From contig JANYEU010000099.1 of the NCBI GenBank assembly GCA_025362915.1, positions 1 to 17,489 on the forward strand: a stretch of DNA of 17,489 nt. Direction: 5' to 3'. A program made the position numbers and the translations under genes. The DNA is from Chitinophagaceae bacterium (GTDB lineage Bacteria > Bacteroidota > Bacteroidia > Chitinophagales > Chitinophagaceae). The notes under the pieces are model-generated. The model ran no database searches and was not told where the DNA came from. It saw nothing but the letters and a program-made list of their open reading frames with translations. The stretch's first letter is position 1. Each line of letters begins with the position of its first letter. Below, piece after piece: positions 6,124 to 14,293 of this stretch.

Positions 6124-7053
6124 ATGGGCAGCACAGTACGCACATTTCCGCAATCTATCATTGGTCGCCAAAAGGCAATGACCACCGCAGTCATTAAAAT
6201 AGAAGCATCTCCGGCAGACAACATACTGTCCGACACCCTTACCACCCGTCTCAATCTTGGCAATACCAACTATTTGGCTGGCAGTGCTGCCATCACACTC
6301 GCCAAAACAACGTACCACAATAAAATAGAACTTGCACGCCCGCAACGCCTATTGATGAAAAAAAATATTACTGGCTTTTACGATTCGGTGAACGGATTGA
6401 TAGACCGGGGTAAAGCACCTACCTCGGCTCGTGGATACTACAACCTACCCATTACCAACAGGAAGATGCCCAAAATGAATACTGATGCTGATTTGTTGAC
6501 GGCTGCCGCTATGGTATTGAGTGGCGATATTTTGCGGGTGGCAGCTGGCGGCGTTGCCATGAGCGGCCCCACCATTGCAGAATATACCCTTGTTTACAAC
6601 CTTGCAAAACCGGCTATCATTGCCATCAGTACTGCAAAAACCGCCGTGAACACTGCCATAAGAAACCTGAAAGCACAGTTACCAGAAATAAAAGACCTTA
6701 TCAAACATGTGTGGGATGATGTGGAAGCGCATTATAGTATGAATACGCCTGTGGAACGCAGGGTGGAGGCCCGTTTGTGGGGTGTGCGCTATAGAAGTAC
6801 AGGATTGCCATCGGTGGTTACAGGCAACGTTAAAGATGAATTGGGCGTTGCAATAGCAAACGCCAAAGTGCGCATCATCGGCTCTAGCATCAGCACATTG
6901 ACAGATGCAGCGGGCAATTTCTCCGTAAACACAAGTCTTTATGGAGACCTAGAAGTAGAAACTACCCACATTAACTTTGAAAAGAATATTACAGATTTAT
7001 TTAAGGAAGATGGCATTGCAATAGCTGTGGCGGTGGTAATGGCACATGTGTAG
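6124..7053 (+). CDS. Hypothetical protein with C-terminal carboxypeptidase-regulatory-like domain, 309 aa
   Basis: Residues 1-225 form a soluble, helix-rich region with no enzyme motif I know. Its segment GYYNLPITNRKMPKMNTDAD (about 104-123), the following AAMVLSGDILRVAAGG (about 128-143) and VWDDVEAHYS (about 196-205) recall a domain I have seen in other Bacteroidota hypothetical proteins; its function is unknown to me. Residues about 230-295 (VVTGNVKDELGVAIANAKVR, then TDAAGNFSV) match the carboxypeptidase regulatory-like beta-sandwich common in Bacteroidota surface and TonB-dependent proteins. Oddly there is no signal peptide or membrane helix, so this domain would be cytoplasmic unless exported otherwise. 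The gene stands alone on the plus strand, downstream of the repeat island, and ends at a strong bidirectional terminator. Confidence 0.75.
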   Translation: MGSTVRTFPQSIIGRQKAMTTAVIKIEASPADNILSDTLTTRLNLGNTNYLAGSAAITLAKTTYHNKIELARPQRLLMKKNITGFYDSVNGLIDRGKAPTSARGYYNLPITNRKMPKMNTDADLLTAAAMVLSGDILRVAAGGVAMSGPTIAEYTLVYNLAKPAIIAISTAKTAVNTAIRNLKAQLPEIKDLIKHVWDDVEAHYSMNTPVERRVEARLWGVRYRSTGLPSVVTGNVKDELGVAIANAKVRIIGSSISTLTDAAGNFSVNTSLYGDLEVETTHINFEKNITDLFKEDGIAIAVAVVMAHV

Positions 7054-7092
7054 TAATAGTAGTGGTTAGTGGATAGTTATTAGATATTAATT

Positions 7093-7132
7093 AAAAAAAG
7101 CCCTTGAAACATACGCTTCAAGGGCTTTTTTA
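7093..7132. terminator. Bidirectional Rho-independent terminator between the 309-aa gene and lon
   Basis: AAAAAAGCCCTTGAA (7094-7108) and TTCAAGGGCTTTTTT (7117-7131) form a 15-bp perfect stem with an 8-nt loop, and T-runs follow it on both strands. It lies between convergent stops at 7053 (+) and 7167 (-) and can serve both. Confidence 0.93.
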
Positions 7133-7166
7133 TATGACTGAGTATTTTGCTTAATCAAAATATTAT

Positions 7167-9569
7167 TTATGTCAAGGCAATATCCAGTACTTCTTGCATC
7201 TGCCGTACATAATGAAACTTAACGCCACTGATGAATGTGCTATCTATCTCCTGCACATCCTTTTCGTTCTGCCAGCACATGATAATCTCTTTTAAGCCCG
7301 CACGTTTGGCTGCCAACACCTTTTCTTTTATTCCCCCTACAGGTAGCACCTGTCCACGCAAGGTTATTTCGCCTGTCATGGCCAAGAATGGTTTTACTTT
7401 TCTTCCGGTAAAGGCAGAGGTAAGGGAAGTAAGCATGGTAATACCCGCACTAGGACCATCCTTTGGTGTTGCCCCTTCCGGCACGTGTATGTGTATATTC
7501 TTTTTAGTAAAATCTTCCTGATTGATGCCCCACTTCTGTGCATTGGCTTGCAGATAAGTCAATGCGGTAGAAGCACTTTCTTTCATCACATTGCCAAGGT
7601 TTCCTGTAAGTTTTAGTTCGCCTTTGCCTTCGCTCAGTACTGTTTCTATAAACAGGATATCGCCGCCTACATACGTCCAAGCCAACCCTACAGTTACACC
7701 GGGCATGTTTACTGTCTTGTAAATATCATTACTGTAACGGGCCGAACCCAGTATCTTTTCTATTTCGCTTGGCGTAACTGTCGCCTTAATTTCGTTGTTC
7801 ATCACCACTTCTTTGGCATGGTAGCGCATGATGCTTGCCAATTGCCTGTCCAATTCCCTAACGCCGCTTTCCCTTGTATAGCTTTCTATTATCTTTTCCA
7901 GAACCTTATCGGATAGTTTTAGCTTTACCTTATCCAACCCATGCGCAGACTTTTGTTTTGGCAATAGATGTCGCTTTGCAATCTCCACCTTTTCCTCTAC
8001 AGCATAACCGCTAAGGTCTATTATTTCTAATCTATCCCTCAGAGCAGGCTGAATATTTTGAAGATTATTTGCCGTGGCAATAAATAATACCTTGCTTAAA
8101 TCGTACTCCAATTCTAAATAATTATCGTAGAAACTATTGTTTTGTTCAGGATCCAATACTTCCAATAGCGCAGAAGATGGATCTCCCCTATGGTCGCTAC
8201 CAATCTTGTCTATCTCATCCAAAATCATCACTGGGTTGGATGTTTTGGTCTTGCGTATGTTCTGTAATATCCTGCCCGGCATAGCACCAATGTAGGTTTT
8301 TCTGTGTCCACGTATTTCGCTTTCATCATGCAATCCACCCAAGCTTACCCTGATATATTTCCTGCCTACTGCGTGCGCAATACTTTTACCCAAGGAGGTT
8401 TTACCAATACCCGGAGGCCCTACAAAACAAAGGATAGGGCTTTTCATATCGCCTTTTAATTTTAAAACCGCCAAGTATTCCAATATCCTGTTTTTTATCT
8501 TCTGCATTCCATAATGATCATCATCCAATACTTTCTTCGCATTGGTAAGGTCATAATTATCGGCAGTATGTTCATCCCAAGGTAAATCGAGCAATAAATC
8601 CAGATGGTTGTAAACAATAGAATAGTCAGGTGTGGTAGGGTGCATCCTTTCTAGTTTCTGCACGCCCGCATTAAATAGGTTCTTCGCAGCTTCAGGCCAT
8701 TTCTTGGCTTCGGCTTTCTTCTTCATCTCCGCTATTTCCCTTTCGTTGCTATCTCCACCTAGTTCGTCCTTTATACTTTTCAGTTGCTGTTGCAGGAAAT
8801 AGTCACGTTGTTGTTTGTCTATTTCTACTCTCGCCCTGTTGGTTACCTTATCCTTTAATTCTGCAAACTGGAGTTCGCGTTGCAATAAATGAATCAACCT
8901 TTCAGCTCTTACAGAAATGTCGTCTATTTCCAAAAGTTCTTGCTTCTCTGTAAGTTCTACATTTTGATTGCTACTAACAAAGTTTATTAAGAAAGTAGGA
9001 TTTTCTATATTCTTTAATATGACGGATGCCTCGGTAGGAAGGTTGGGGGAAATCTGTATTATCTGCGTAGCCAAATCTCTAATGCTACTAAGAAAAGCAT
9101 CAAAAGTTTCACTTATTGGCTTTTCATCCTCATCCAAAGTTCTTATTCTGGCTTTAAAGAATGGATCCTCGCTTGTCATTTCCAGCAGTTCAAACCTTTT
9201 CTTTCCTTGAATGATGATGGTAGTGCCGCCATCGGGCATCTTTATTAACTTGATTATCTTGGCAACAGTACCTACCCTACATAGGTCGGCAGCTTCTGGG
9301 TTCTCTACATTGGTATCTTTTTGTGCAATTACCCCAATCAGTTTGTCTGCCTTGTAAGCCTCTTGTACGGCTTTTATACTCTTGTCTCTACCAACAGTTA
9401 TTGGCAATACAACCCCAGGAAAAAGAACCGTGTTTCTCAATGCCAAGATGGGCAACTGCTCTGGAATGACCATGTTTTTATCTTGCTCACTTTCGTTTTC
9501 ATTTATAGGGATGATTGGCATGAAATCAGATTCATCGTCTCCCTGAAATAGTATCCTGTTCTTCGTCAT
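7167..9569 (-). CDS. lon: ATP-dependent Lon protease, 800 aa
   Basis: A complete LonA serine protease that degrades misfolded and regulatory proteins in the cytoplasm, using ATP to unfold them. The N-terminal substrate-binding domain covers about residues 37-235 (LPILALRNTVLFPGVVLPI), followed by a coiled linker (about 236-330). The AAA+ module has Walker A GPPGIGKT (384-391), Walker B VMILDEID (447-454) and an arginine-finger region near NNLQNIQPALRDRLEIIDL (501-519). The protease domain holds Ser707 in KDGPSAG and Lys750 in GGIKEK, 43 residues apart as in E. coli Lon (Ser679/Lys722). The length matches the family (about 780-830). The start at 9569 leaves about 36 residues before the conserved domain, slightly extended and acidic. 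It is monocistronic: a bidirectional terminator lies downstream, and an 11-bp inverted repeat 33-61 bp upstream of the start may control it. Confidence 0.98.
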   Translation of the reverse strand: MTKNRILFQGDDESDFMPIIPINENESEQDKNMVIPEQLPILALRNTVLFPGVVLPITVGRDKSIKAVQEAYKADKLIGVIAQKDTNVENPEAADLCRVGTVAKIIKLIKMPDGGTTIIIQGKKRFELLEMTSEDPFFKARIRTLDEDEKPISETFDAFLSSIRDLATQIIQISPNLPTEASVILKNIENPTFLINFVSSNQNVELTEKQELLEIDDISVRAERLIHLLQRELQFAELKDKVTNRARVEIDKQQRDYFLQQQLKSIKDELGGDSNEREIAEMKKKAEAKKWPEAAKNLFNAGVQKLERMHPTTPDYSIVYNHLDLLLDLPWDEHTADNYDLTNAKKVLDDDHYGMQKIKNRILEYLAVLKLKGDMKSPILCFVGPPGIGKTSLGKSIAHAVGRKYIRVSLGGLHDESEIRGHRKTYIGAMPGRILQNIRKTKTSNPVMILDEIDKIGSDHRGDPSSALLEVLDPEQNNSFYDNYLELEYDLSKVLFIATANNLQNIQPALRDRLEIIDLSGYAVEEKVEIAKRHLLPKQKSAHGLDKVKLKLSDKVLEKIIESYTRESGVRELDRQLASIMRYHAKEVVMNNEIKATVTPSEIEKILGSARYSNDIYKTVNMPGVTVGLAWTYVGGDILFIETVLSEGKGELKLTGNLGNVMKESASTALTYLQANAQKWGINQEDFTKKNIHIHVPEGATPKDGPSAGITMLTSLTSAFTGRKVKPFLAMTGEITLRGQVLPVGGIKEKVLAAKRAGLKEIIMCWQNEKDVQEIDSTFISGVKFHYVRQMQEVLDIALT

Positions 9570-9601
9570 AATAATTGTTCAATAATTAGTCAAAATGTCA
9601 T

Positions 9602-9630
9602 TATGTTTTTTGCTTAATCCAAAAAACATA
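9602..9630. promoter_or_regulatory. Perfect 11-bp inverted repeat upstream of lon
   Basis: TATGTTTTTTG (9602-9612) and CAAAAAACATA (9620-9630) are perfect inverted repeats with a 7-nt spacer, 33 bp upstream of the lon start codon. The position suits an operator for a dimeric regulator or a leader hairpin. It does not look like a terminator, because no gene reads into it closely and no T-run follows. Confidence 0.4.
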
Positions 9631-9713
9631 GGCGGCAGCATATTCCAATATTAATGCCATCCGCCAAAAGGGTATCAGTAAGGTACAAATTGGCGTGTTG
9701 GTATGTGTATAAA

Positions 9714-9749
9714 TGAAAAAGAGGCGTCCCTCCCACGAGATCGCCTCTT
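9714..9749 (-). terminator. Rho-independent terminator of the DUF6515-like gene
   Basis: On the minus strand AAGAGGCG (9749-9742) pairs with CGCCTCTT (9726-9719) around a 15-nt loop and runs into a T-tract ending near 9716. It lies 24 bp past the stop codon at 9773. Confidence 0.8.
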
Positions 9750-9772
9750 CCTAAAACAAACAACAACCCTAA

Positions 9773-10762
9773 TTATTTCCCAACTATCTTATAAGCTATT
9801 TTGTCTCCATCCTGTACCTCTTGGTAGTAAACATTATCTGTGGATTCATAATACTTTTGTCCATTCAGATAAACAGTTGAACAGCCGCTAGGTAACTGTG
9901 GCACAACGTCACCCACTTGAGGTTCATATATAACCTGTGGTGTTTTAGGTTGGTTTAGTTCTCCATTAGTACCCACAACATGATAAACAACATTATTGTT
10001 GGCATCCAATTCTTCTTGGTAATAAGTGCCATTACACTCATAATACTTGTTGCCATTTACAACAACTTCCTTAGAATTATTAGGAATTGAAGTAACCCTT
10101 GCACCCAATGGAGGGGTAACTATTTCATAATAATTGTCGTCAGTCCTTCTATAAAAAACACTGTTGTAATAGTAATAAGGGTATCCATCATAATTGAAAC
10201 TATAGTAACCAAAAGGCAACCATCCAAGCCTTAAACCTAAAGTAGGATAGAAGGGGTATATTGCATAAGGACTAAATACATTCAAGCCATAACCTCTATA
10301 CCCATAGCCTTCATGACCACCATATCCTCCATATCCATTACCACCTCTTCCACCATAATTTCCTCTTCCATATCCAGTATTACTATATCCCCCATGATTA
10401 TGTCCGCCATTTCCACCACCAAAATAACCATAATTAGTATTGGTTGGATGACTAGGTCTTGCGAAACGATCGCCATTACCGCCAGCATTATTTGCTCCTG
10501 AACCAAAAACTACTGGATTAGATGGTCTTGAGGGTACACCCATATGATTACCTCCATTTACTGGAGGAGCAACATTTGGCACATGCGAAGTGTTACTATT
10601 TCCATGGTAAGAAGGCGCCGGTGCCGGCGCCGGACTATTGCTTACGCTTCCTCCACCTCTGGAAATGCCCTCGCCTCTACGTTGCGCAGTTACAGTTGAT
10701 ACAACTACCAATGAAGTAATTATTGTTGCTGCAATTGTTTTTATTAACTGAATCTTTTTCAT
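9773..10762 (-). CDS. Secreted Gly/Tyr-rich DUF6515-like protein, 329 aa
   Basis: A signal peptide (residues 1-26, ending TVTAQ) is followed by a Pro/Ala and Asn/Gly linker. A strongly Gly/Tyr/His-rich tract (about 112-160, GGYGGYGGHEGYGYRGYG) comes next, and then a folded part. That part begins with a Tyr cluster, YPYYYYNSVFYRR (about 194-206), and VTPPLGARVTSIP. It continues with two repeats of a (V/L)NG.KYYE...YYQE module near 235-251 and 303-320, the second preceded by QLPSGCSTVYLNGQKYY. This layout recalls DUF6515 proteins of Bacteroidota, which are periplasmic or outer-membrane-associated with unknown function. The Pro-Ala codons create a GC-rich palindrome (10614-10631) in an otherwise AT-rich gene. 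Frames on either strand across the Gly-rich part are shadows. It is monocistronic with its own terminator. Confidence 0.75.
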   Translation of the reverse strand: MKKIQLIKTIAATIITSLVVVSTVTAQRRGEGISRGGGSVSNSPAPAPAPSYHGNSNTSHVPNVAPPVNGGNHMGVPSRPSNPVVFGSGANNAGGNGDRFARPSHPTNTNYGYFGGGNGGHNHGGYSNTGYGRGNYGGRGGNGYGGYGGHEGYGYRGYGLNVFSPYAIYPFYPTLGLRLGWLPFGYYSFNYDGYPYYYYNSVFYRRTDDNYYEIVTPPLGARVTSIPNNSKEVVVNGNKYYECNGTYYQEELDANNNVVYHVVGTNGELNQPKTPQVIYEPQVGDVVPQLPSGCSTVYLNGQKYYESTDNVYYQEVQDGDKIAYKIVGK

Positions 10763-10901
10763 GATTGTTCTTTTTATCCTATTACTATCAATACAAATTT
10801 CGTGTAAAAGATTAATTTGAAAATGTTAACTCCTAATATAGAAAACAAAAATCGGCAAAAGCCTTCTATTCTCCGCTATCAACCCAGATACGGGAAACTC
10901 T

Positions 10902-11996
10902 CTAATCATCAAACCTAACCTTTGTCTTTGGTACCATCTTCAATTTTGTTAATAGTATCTGCTTCAATTGTATCTTCACAATCTGCCCCATTGTCTTTGC
11001 CCGTAAAAATCTCTTTTGCTTGAAATGTTCTGCCAGTTCTGCTGCAAGGTTGGTAATCTTTTCTGGTGGAGATATGGCATCATGGCACATTATATCTATC
11101 AACTCCTTCATCCTATTTAAAGCAGATGCCATCCTAAACACAACTTTTGTTTTTTCTTCTGCCTGATATTGTACAATAGATTCTTTGTTCAAACATTTAG
11201 ATACCACTTCCACCATTGGATAATTATCTTTAAAAAACTGCGGCAGATAAATGTTCTTTCGCCCTTCATAACTCTGCTGGTCAAAGTCTATTGCCCTTAT
11301 AACGTATTGTGTATTCTCAATATCTGGCGTAATGTCAACCACAAAGTTATAGCTGCGCATATCCCCCAAAAGCCGCATAAAACAACGCTCATTAAACTTC
11401 ACAAACTCTTTTGCAAAACGAACTTGATTGGTCTCTGGATGATGCAGGTAATTTTTTATAAATTCATCTCCCGGTATGCCCGGTATATGTTCTTCTATCA
11501 GTGTTTGTTTATTGGTAAAATAAGTAATCCTGTCTGGCGATAATAAATGCTCCAGTTCCAATCCATACACCCTATTGGCATCAGCTTTTTTTATATAATA
11601 GTAATCTCTGTTGTCGTTGTATTTATTAATAATCCGTATCCTGAATGGCTGACTGTTGCCAAATGCACAAAAGTCTATCCGCTCCACATCCAGTTGTGTA
11701 ACAAAGCTAAAGTCTCCTTCTGTTTTTAGTATGGCATATACTTTCACTAATTCCTCCCGAAGGTATTGCCACTCACGCATATCATACGAAACCGTTTCCC
11801 AGTAAGCGTCCTTTCCATTTTTATCTTTTAAAGGGATGGTGTAGTTAAAGCGTTGCAGCACTTCATAATGCACTGGCAAGGCAACTTCCCTTCCATACTT
11901 TATAAGGTAATTTCGCAAGTCTGGATTAATAGGATAGATAGGCTTCTTTCTACTTGGTTTCGTTTCCTCTCCGTCAACATTTATATCGCTGTGCAT
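10902..11996 (-). CDS. Unrecognised protein with kinase-fold motifs, 364 aa
   Basis: No family is recognised, but several pieces sit in the order of a protein-kinase/aminoglycoside-phosphotransferase fold. A strand with tandem Lys, YYYIKKAD (K136/K137), resembles the beta-3 lysine. A hinge-like IEEHIPGIPGDEFIKNYL (about 167-184) follows. LLGDMRSYNFVVD (about 209-221) gives D212-x4-N217, like the HxDxxxxN catalytic loop with His replaced by Leu. IRAIDFDQQ (about 233-241) gives D237-F-D239, like the metal-binding DFG/DFD. No Gly-rich loop is obvious. The C-terminal 100 residues are helical and basic. No signal peptide or membrane helix is present, so it is cytoplasmic. It starts 37 bp after the DUF2130 gene on the same strand, so the two are probably one operon. 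Substrate is unknown. The existence of the gene is secure; the kinase reading is inference. Confidence 0.8.
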   Translation of the reverse strand: MHSDINVDGEETKPSRKKPIYPINPDLRNYLIKYGREVALPVHYEVLQRFNYTIPLKDKNGKDAYWETVSYDMREWQYLREELVKVYAILKTEGDFSFVTQLDVERIDFCAFGNSQPFRIRIINKYNDNRDYYYIKKADANRVYGLELEHLLSPDRITYFTNKQTLIEEHIPGIPGDEFIKNYLHHPETNQVRFAKEFVKFNERCFMRLLGDMRSYNFVVDITPDIENTQYVIRAIDFDQQSYEGRKNIYLPQFFKDNYPMVEVVSKCLNKESIVQYQAEEKTKVVFRMASALNRMKELIDIMCHDAISPPEKITNLAAELAEHFKQKRFLRAKTMGQIVKIQLKQILLTKLKMVPKTKVRFDD

Positions 11997-12033
11997 ACTT
12001 TCTTTTTAATATCTCATAACTACTATCTAATAT

Positions 12034-13278
12034 CTATTCCAGCAGCATTGCATCATCATCGTCCACCAAACTTAGGTTTACCGCATCTGCGCCTGCAATC
12101 CCTTCTATCGATCCTTTTATATGTACCGCACTCAGTAGTACCCTTTCCAATGCTTTCTCTCTTGCCTTCCATAACTTTTCCATCGCATTTCTTTCATTCT
12201 GAATACTTTGCTTCATCATCATAAACCCATCACGTAATGCTTTCCATTGTTCGCCAAATTCATTTCCTACCAAATAATCATACAGCAACACCATCTTATC
12301 TCCCTTATTATCTTGGCTCTTCCGCACCTCAAATATCTTTAGCAGTGCATTGCGCAGCAACAGCGCCACACTCTTCACCTCTCCAAACGTACAGATATAT
12401 ACGCCATTCTTTTCGCCAAAACGTTCCATGTCTTTTGGCAATGTCTGCGTCACTATTACCGCCATATCTGCACCAAGCTTGCGCATGTCTGTCTTTAGTT
12501 TATCTATCCAGTCTCCACCAAAGTCCTTTGTTCGCTTGCTTTCATAAATAATCTTCCCTGCTTCTATGCCAAACTTATTCCGTACCACCTGCACACAGTC
12601 TGCACCACGCACCCCTTTCCCTACTTCTTCTATTGTATCAAATGGAAAGGTTGTTTGTAAAAGTTCTTCTAGCAGTAGTTCCTGTACTTCACCTTGCAAC
12701 TGCATACTGCCCTGCTCCGACTTTCTGCGCATCTCCTCCGCCAGTTTCTTCTGGTCTTCCAGTTGTTTCTCTAGCTCTTTCAGCTTCATTTGATAGTCGT
12801 TTTCCTTTGCCGCACCCCTTTGTTCTTCTATCTTTCTAATGTCGTCCGTCAGCTTCTCCCTTTCTTTCTGCAATTGTAGTTGCACGCTTAGTTCCAACTC
12901 TTGTTCGCGTGTTTTCAGGGCTTGTTCCATCTGCAAAAACTCCAATTCTTTCTTGCGTGCTTCCTTTAGTTTTTCTTCCGAATCGCTGGCAGACTGTTGC
13001 AACAACTTCAGTTTGTTTTCATAATCCGAAGCAATGCTTTTTGTGATGGATTCCTGCAATTCAGCTTGCAACCGTTGTTTCTCTTTTAGCAATGCCTTGG
13101 CGGCTTCCTCTTCTTTTTGTTGCAGTTGTAGCTGATAACCCGCTTCTTTCTTCCTGAATTCCTCATCTTTTTTCTTCTCCCACTCCATCATCTGCGTCCG
13201 CAATTCTTTCTTTATCTCATCTTTTCCTGGTTCAAACTGATGATTGCAATTGGGACAGGTAATTATAAACGACGCCAT
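12034..13278 (-). CDS. DUF2130 coiled-coil protein with PD-(D/E)XK-like domain, 414 aa
   Basis: The N-terminus has one CxxC pair (C8-P-N-C11) like half of a zinc ribbon. A long charged coiled coil follows (about 20-195), rich in Lys, Glu and Gln. The C-terminal DUF2130 domain (about 196-385) contains GADCVQVV (D227), then GKIIYESKRTKDF with E246-S-K248, then WIDKLKTDMRKLGADMAVIVT. The Asp...Glu-x-Lys order and the following helix resemble PD-(D/E)XK nucleases such as RmuC-type proteins, which also pair a coiled coil with a nuclease-like fold. DUF2130 proteins have no settled function that I know; DNA binding or cleavage is inferred. The tail ends in an acidic stretch (VDDDDA). It is the first gene of an apparent operon with the kinase-like gene 37 bp downstream. 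The Ser/Cys-rich plus-strand frames across the coiled coil are shadows. Confidence 0.85.
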   Translation of the reverse strand: MASFIITCPNCNHQFEPGKDEIKKELRTQMMEWEKKKDEEFRKKEAGYQLQLQQKEEEAAKALLKEKQRLQAELQESITKSIASDYENKLKLLQQSASDSEEKLKEARKKELEFLQMEQALKTREQELELSVQLQLQKEREKLTDDIRKIEEQRGAAKENDYQMKLKELEKQLEDQKKLAEEMRRKSEQGSMQLQGEVQELLLEELLQTTFPFDTIEEVGKGVRGADCVQVVRNKFGIEAGKIIYESKRTKDFGGDWIDKLKTDMRKLGADMAVIVTQTLPKDMERFGEKNGVYICTFGEVKSVALLLRNALLKIFEVRKSQDNKGDKMVLLYDYLVGNEFGEQWKALRDGFMMMKQSIQNERNAMEKLWKAREKALERVLLSAVHIKGSIEGIAGADAVNLSLVDDDDAMLLE

Positions 13279-13365
13279 ACTTAAATAAATTATTTTTCAA
13301 AACTATACCAAATAGTGTTTTGAGGGTAATGTTTTTATTTGGAAAAAATTGGAATAATAGCATTT

Positions 13366-13560
13366 GATGTTTCTATGGTCTTTTATAATGATCTGTGCAG
13401 TAAACTTCATAAAAGATTACTGCACTTCGCCCTGAACATTATCGTTCATCAATCGCCATATAATATGTAGATGGTTAATCGTTATTCCAAAACTAAAAAC
13501 TTGTATCAGCCTTTCTTTTGCTAAATGTGCAAGACTACCAGTAATGATGTCGTTGCTTTA
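13366..13560 (-). pseudogene. Decayed REP-associated tyrosine transposase (Y1/HUH, IS200-like) fragment
   Basis: Reading the minus strand from 13554 gives NDIITGSLAHLAKERLIQ, then VFSFGITINHLHIIW, then a stop at 13419-13417, then SFMKFTAQIIIKDHRNI in the same frame. This matches the core of RAYT-type transposases, whose pattern is roughly a DSL...L helix, FVIMPNHIHLIW (the HUH metal-binding motif) and DFLKYTAQQI. The His-x-His (NHLHIIW) is at 13456-13476. Two in-frame TAA codons (13560-13558 and 13419-13417), no usable start and missing N- and C-terminal parts show it is dead. A 9-bp inverted repeat (GTGCAGTAA, 13395-13403, with 13417-13425) lies inside the remnant. It accounts for most of the 418-bp gap between the neighbouring genes. 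Confidence 0.6.
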
Positions 13561-13653
13561 TCTTATTTTGGTAGGTGTTTCTAGTTTAGTATTGGATCAG
13601 CGAGACCGTGTAGCATCTGATTTGGCTTGCATATCGGGACATAGTGCCTTTAT

Positions 13654-13684
13654 ATTACTTTAATATTTTAAGTTTTAAGGTAAT
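13654..13684 (-). terminator. Weak AT-rich hairpin after the 198-aa gene
   Basis: ATTACTTTAA (13654-13663) and TTAAGGTAAT (13675-13684) pair over 10 bp with one G-T wobble, just past the stop codon at 13697. The stem is AT-rich and lacks a clear T-run, so a terminator role is uncertain. Confidence 0.3.
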
Positions 13685-13696
13685 CCTTCGCAAAGT

Positions 13697-14293
13697 TTAA
13701 AAGTTTTTTAGGATGACCAGTTGCATGGGCTTTAGATAAAGCCTTATATAAGACATCCTTATTTCATTAAACACGTCATTAAACACTTGTATGTTTGAGT
13801 TGGTATCATACCCATATATTGTTCGTAAAAAGCTACTTTCCTCGGTACTAGGGCAATTCAGCATGATAAACTTTTCATAAGCCTCCGATTTTGAAGCATT
13901 ATACACTAATACAATTTCCTTTTCTTGCATTCTTATTGAAAAAGAAAGGAAGTTGGCATTAGGTATGTCAAAAACCAAATCTGATTTGTATTTAGAGATT
14001 TTATTGCTGTATATACACCCATTCTGGGCAAAATAATTGTGTTTTTGTAACTCTACCAACAATTGTGTGGCCTGTAAAGGAACCTCAATAAAGTTTGTGT
14101 ATTGCAAAAAAGCGGTATCGGCATTATAAATGGGCATGTTTTGCAATCCAAAAAACCGGAATGCAATGCCAGCTATTAATTGTTCATTTTTTAATTCCTC
14201 TATTTGTGGAATAACCAAATGAGTATGATTCTTTTTTACAATGCTAAGAACAGGAAAATTTGGCATAACACCAGTGGACGCAAATGGCAGCAT
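13697..14293 (-). CDS. Hypothetical protein, 198 aa
   Basis: I do not recognise a family with confidence. There is no signal peptide and no membrane helix. The N-terminal third contains a strand/helix stretch (HTHLVIPQIEELKNEQLIAG, about 23-42). The C-terminal half (about 115-198) looks like an all-beta domain, with KEIVLVYNASKSEAYEKFIM (about 124-143) and a final RLYLKPMQLVILKN. The phrase VLVYNAS followed much later by L.P...VIL recalls the C-terminal beta-domain of GH13 alpha-amylases, and glgA lies nearby, but the catalytic barrel is absent, so this is only a resemblance. If real, it could be the tail of a degraded amylase. The low GC and lack of same-strand partners suggest an orphan. 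It begins at the ATG at 14293; Met10 is an alternative. Confidence 0.55.
   Translation of the reverse strand: MLPFASTGVMPNFPVLSIVKKNHTHLVIPQIEELKNEQLIAGIAFRFFGLQNMPIYNADTAFLQYTNFIEVPLQATQLLVELQKHNYFAQNGCIYSNKISKYKSDLVFDIPNANFLSFSIRMQEKEIVLVYNASKSEAYEKFIMLNCPSTEESSFLRTIYGYDTNSNIQVFNDVFNEIRMSYIRLYLKPMQLVILKNF

Noticed and set aside
10282..10506. Met/Val/Glu-rich 74-aa frame inside the DUF6515-like gene
   Set aside because: It is a frame-shifted reading of the Gly/Tyr-rich tract; the repeated composition simply reflects the codon pattern.
12566..13024. Ser/Cys-rich plus-strand frames
   Set aside because: They are antisense readings of the Lys/Glu coiled coil of the DUF2130 protein.
13544..13663. 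Small plus-strand peptide of 39 aa with a hydrophobic start
   Set aside because: It partly overlaps the antisense of the transposase remnant, whose reading has recognisable motifs; no promoter or ribosome site supports the peptide.
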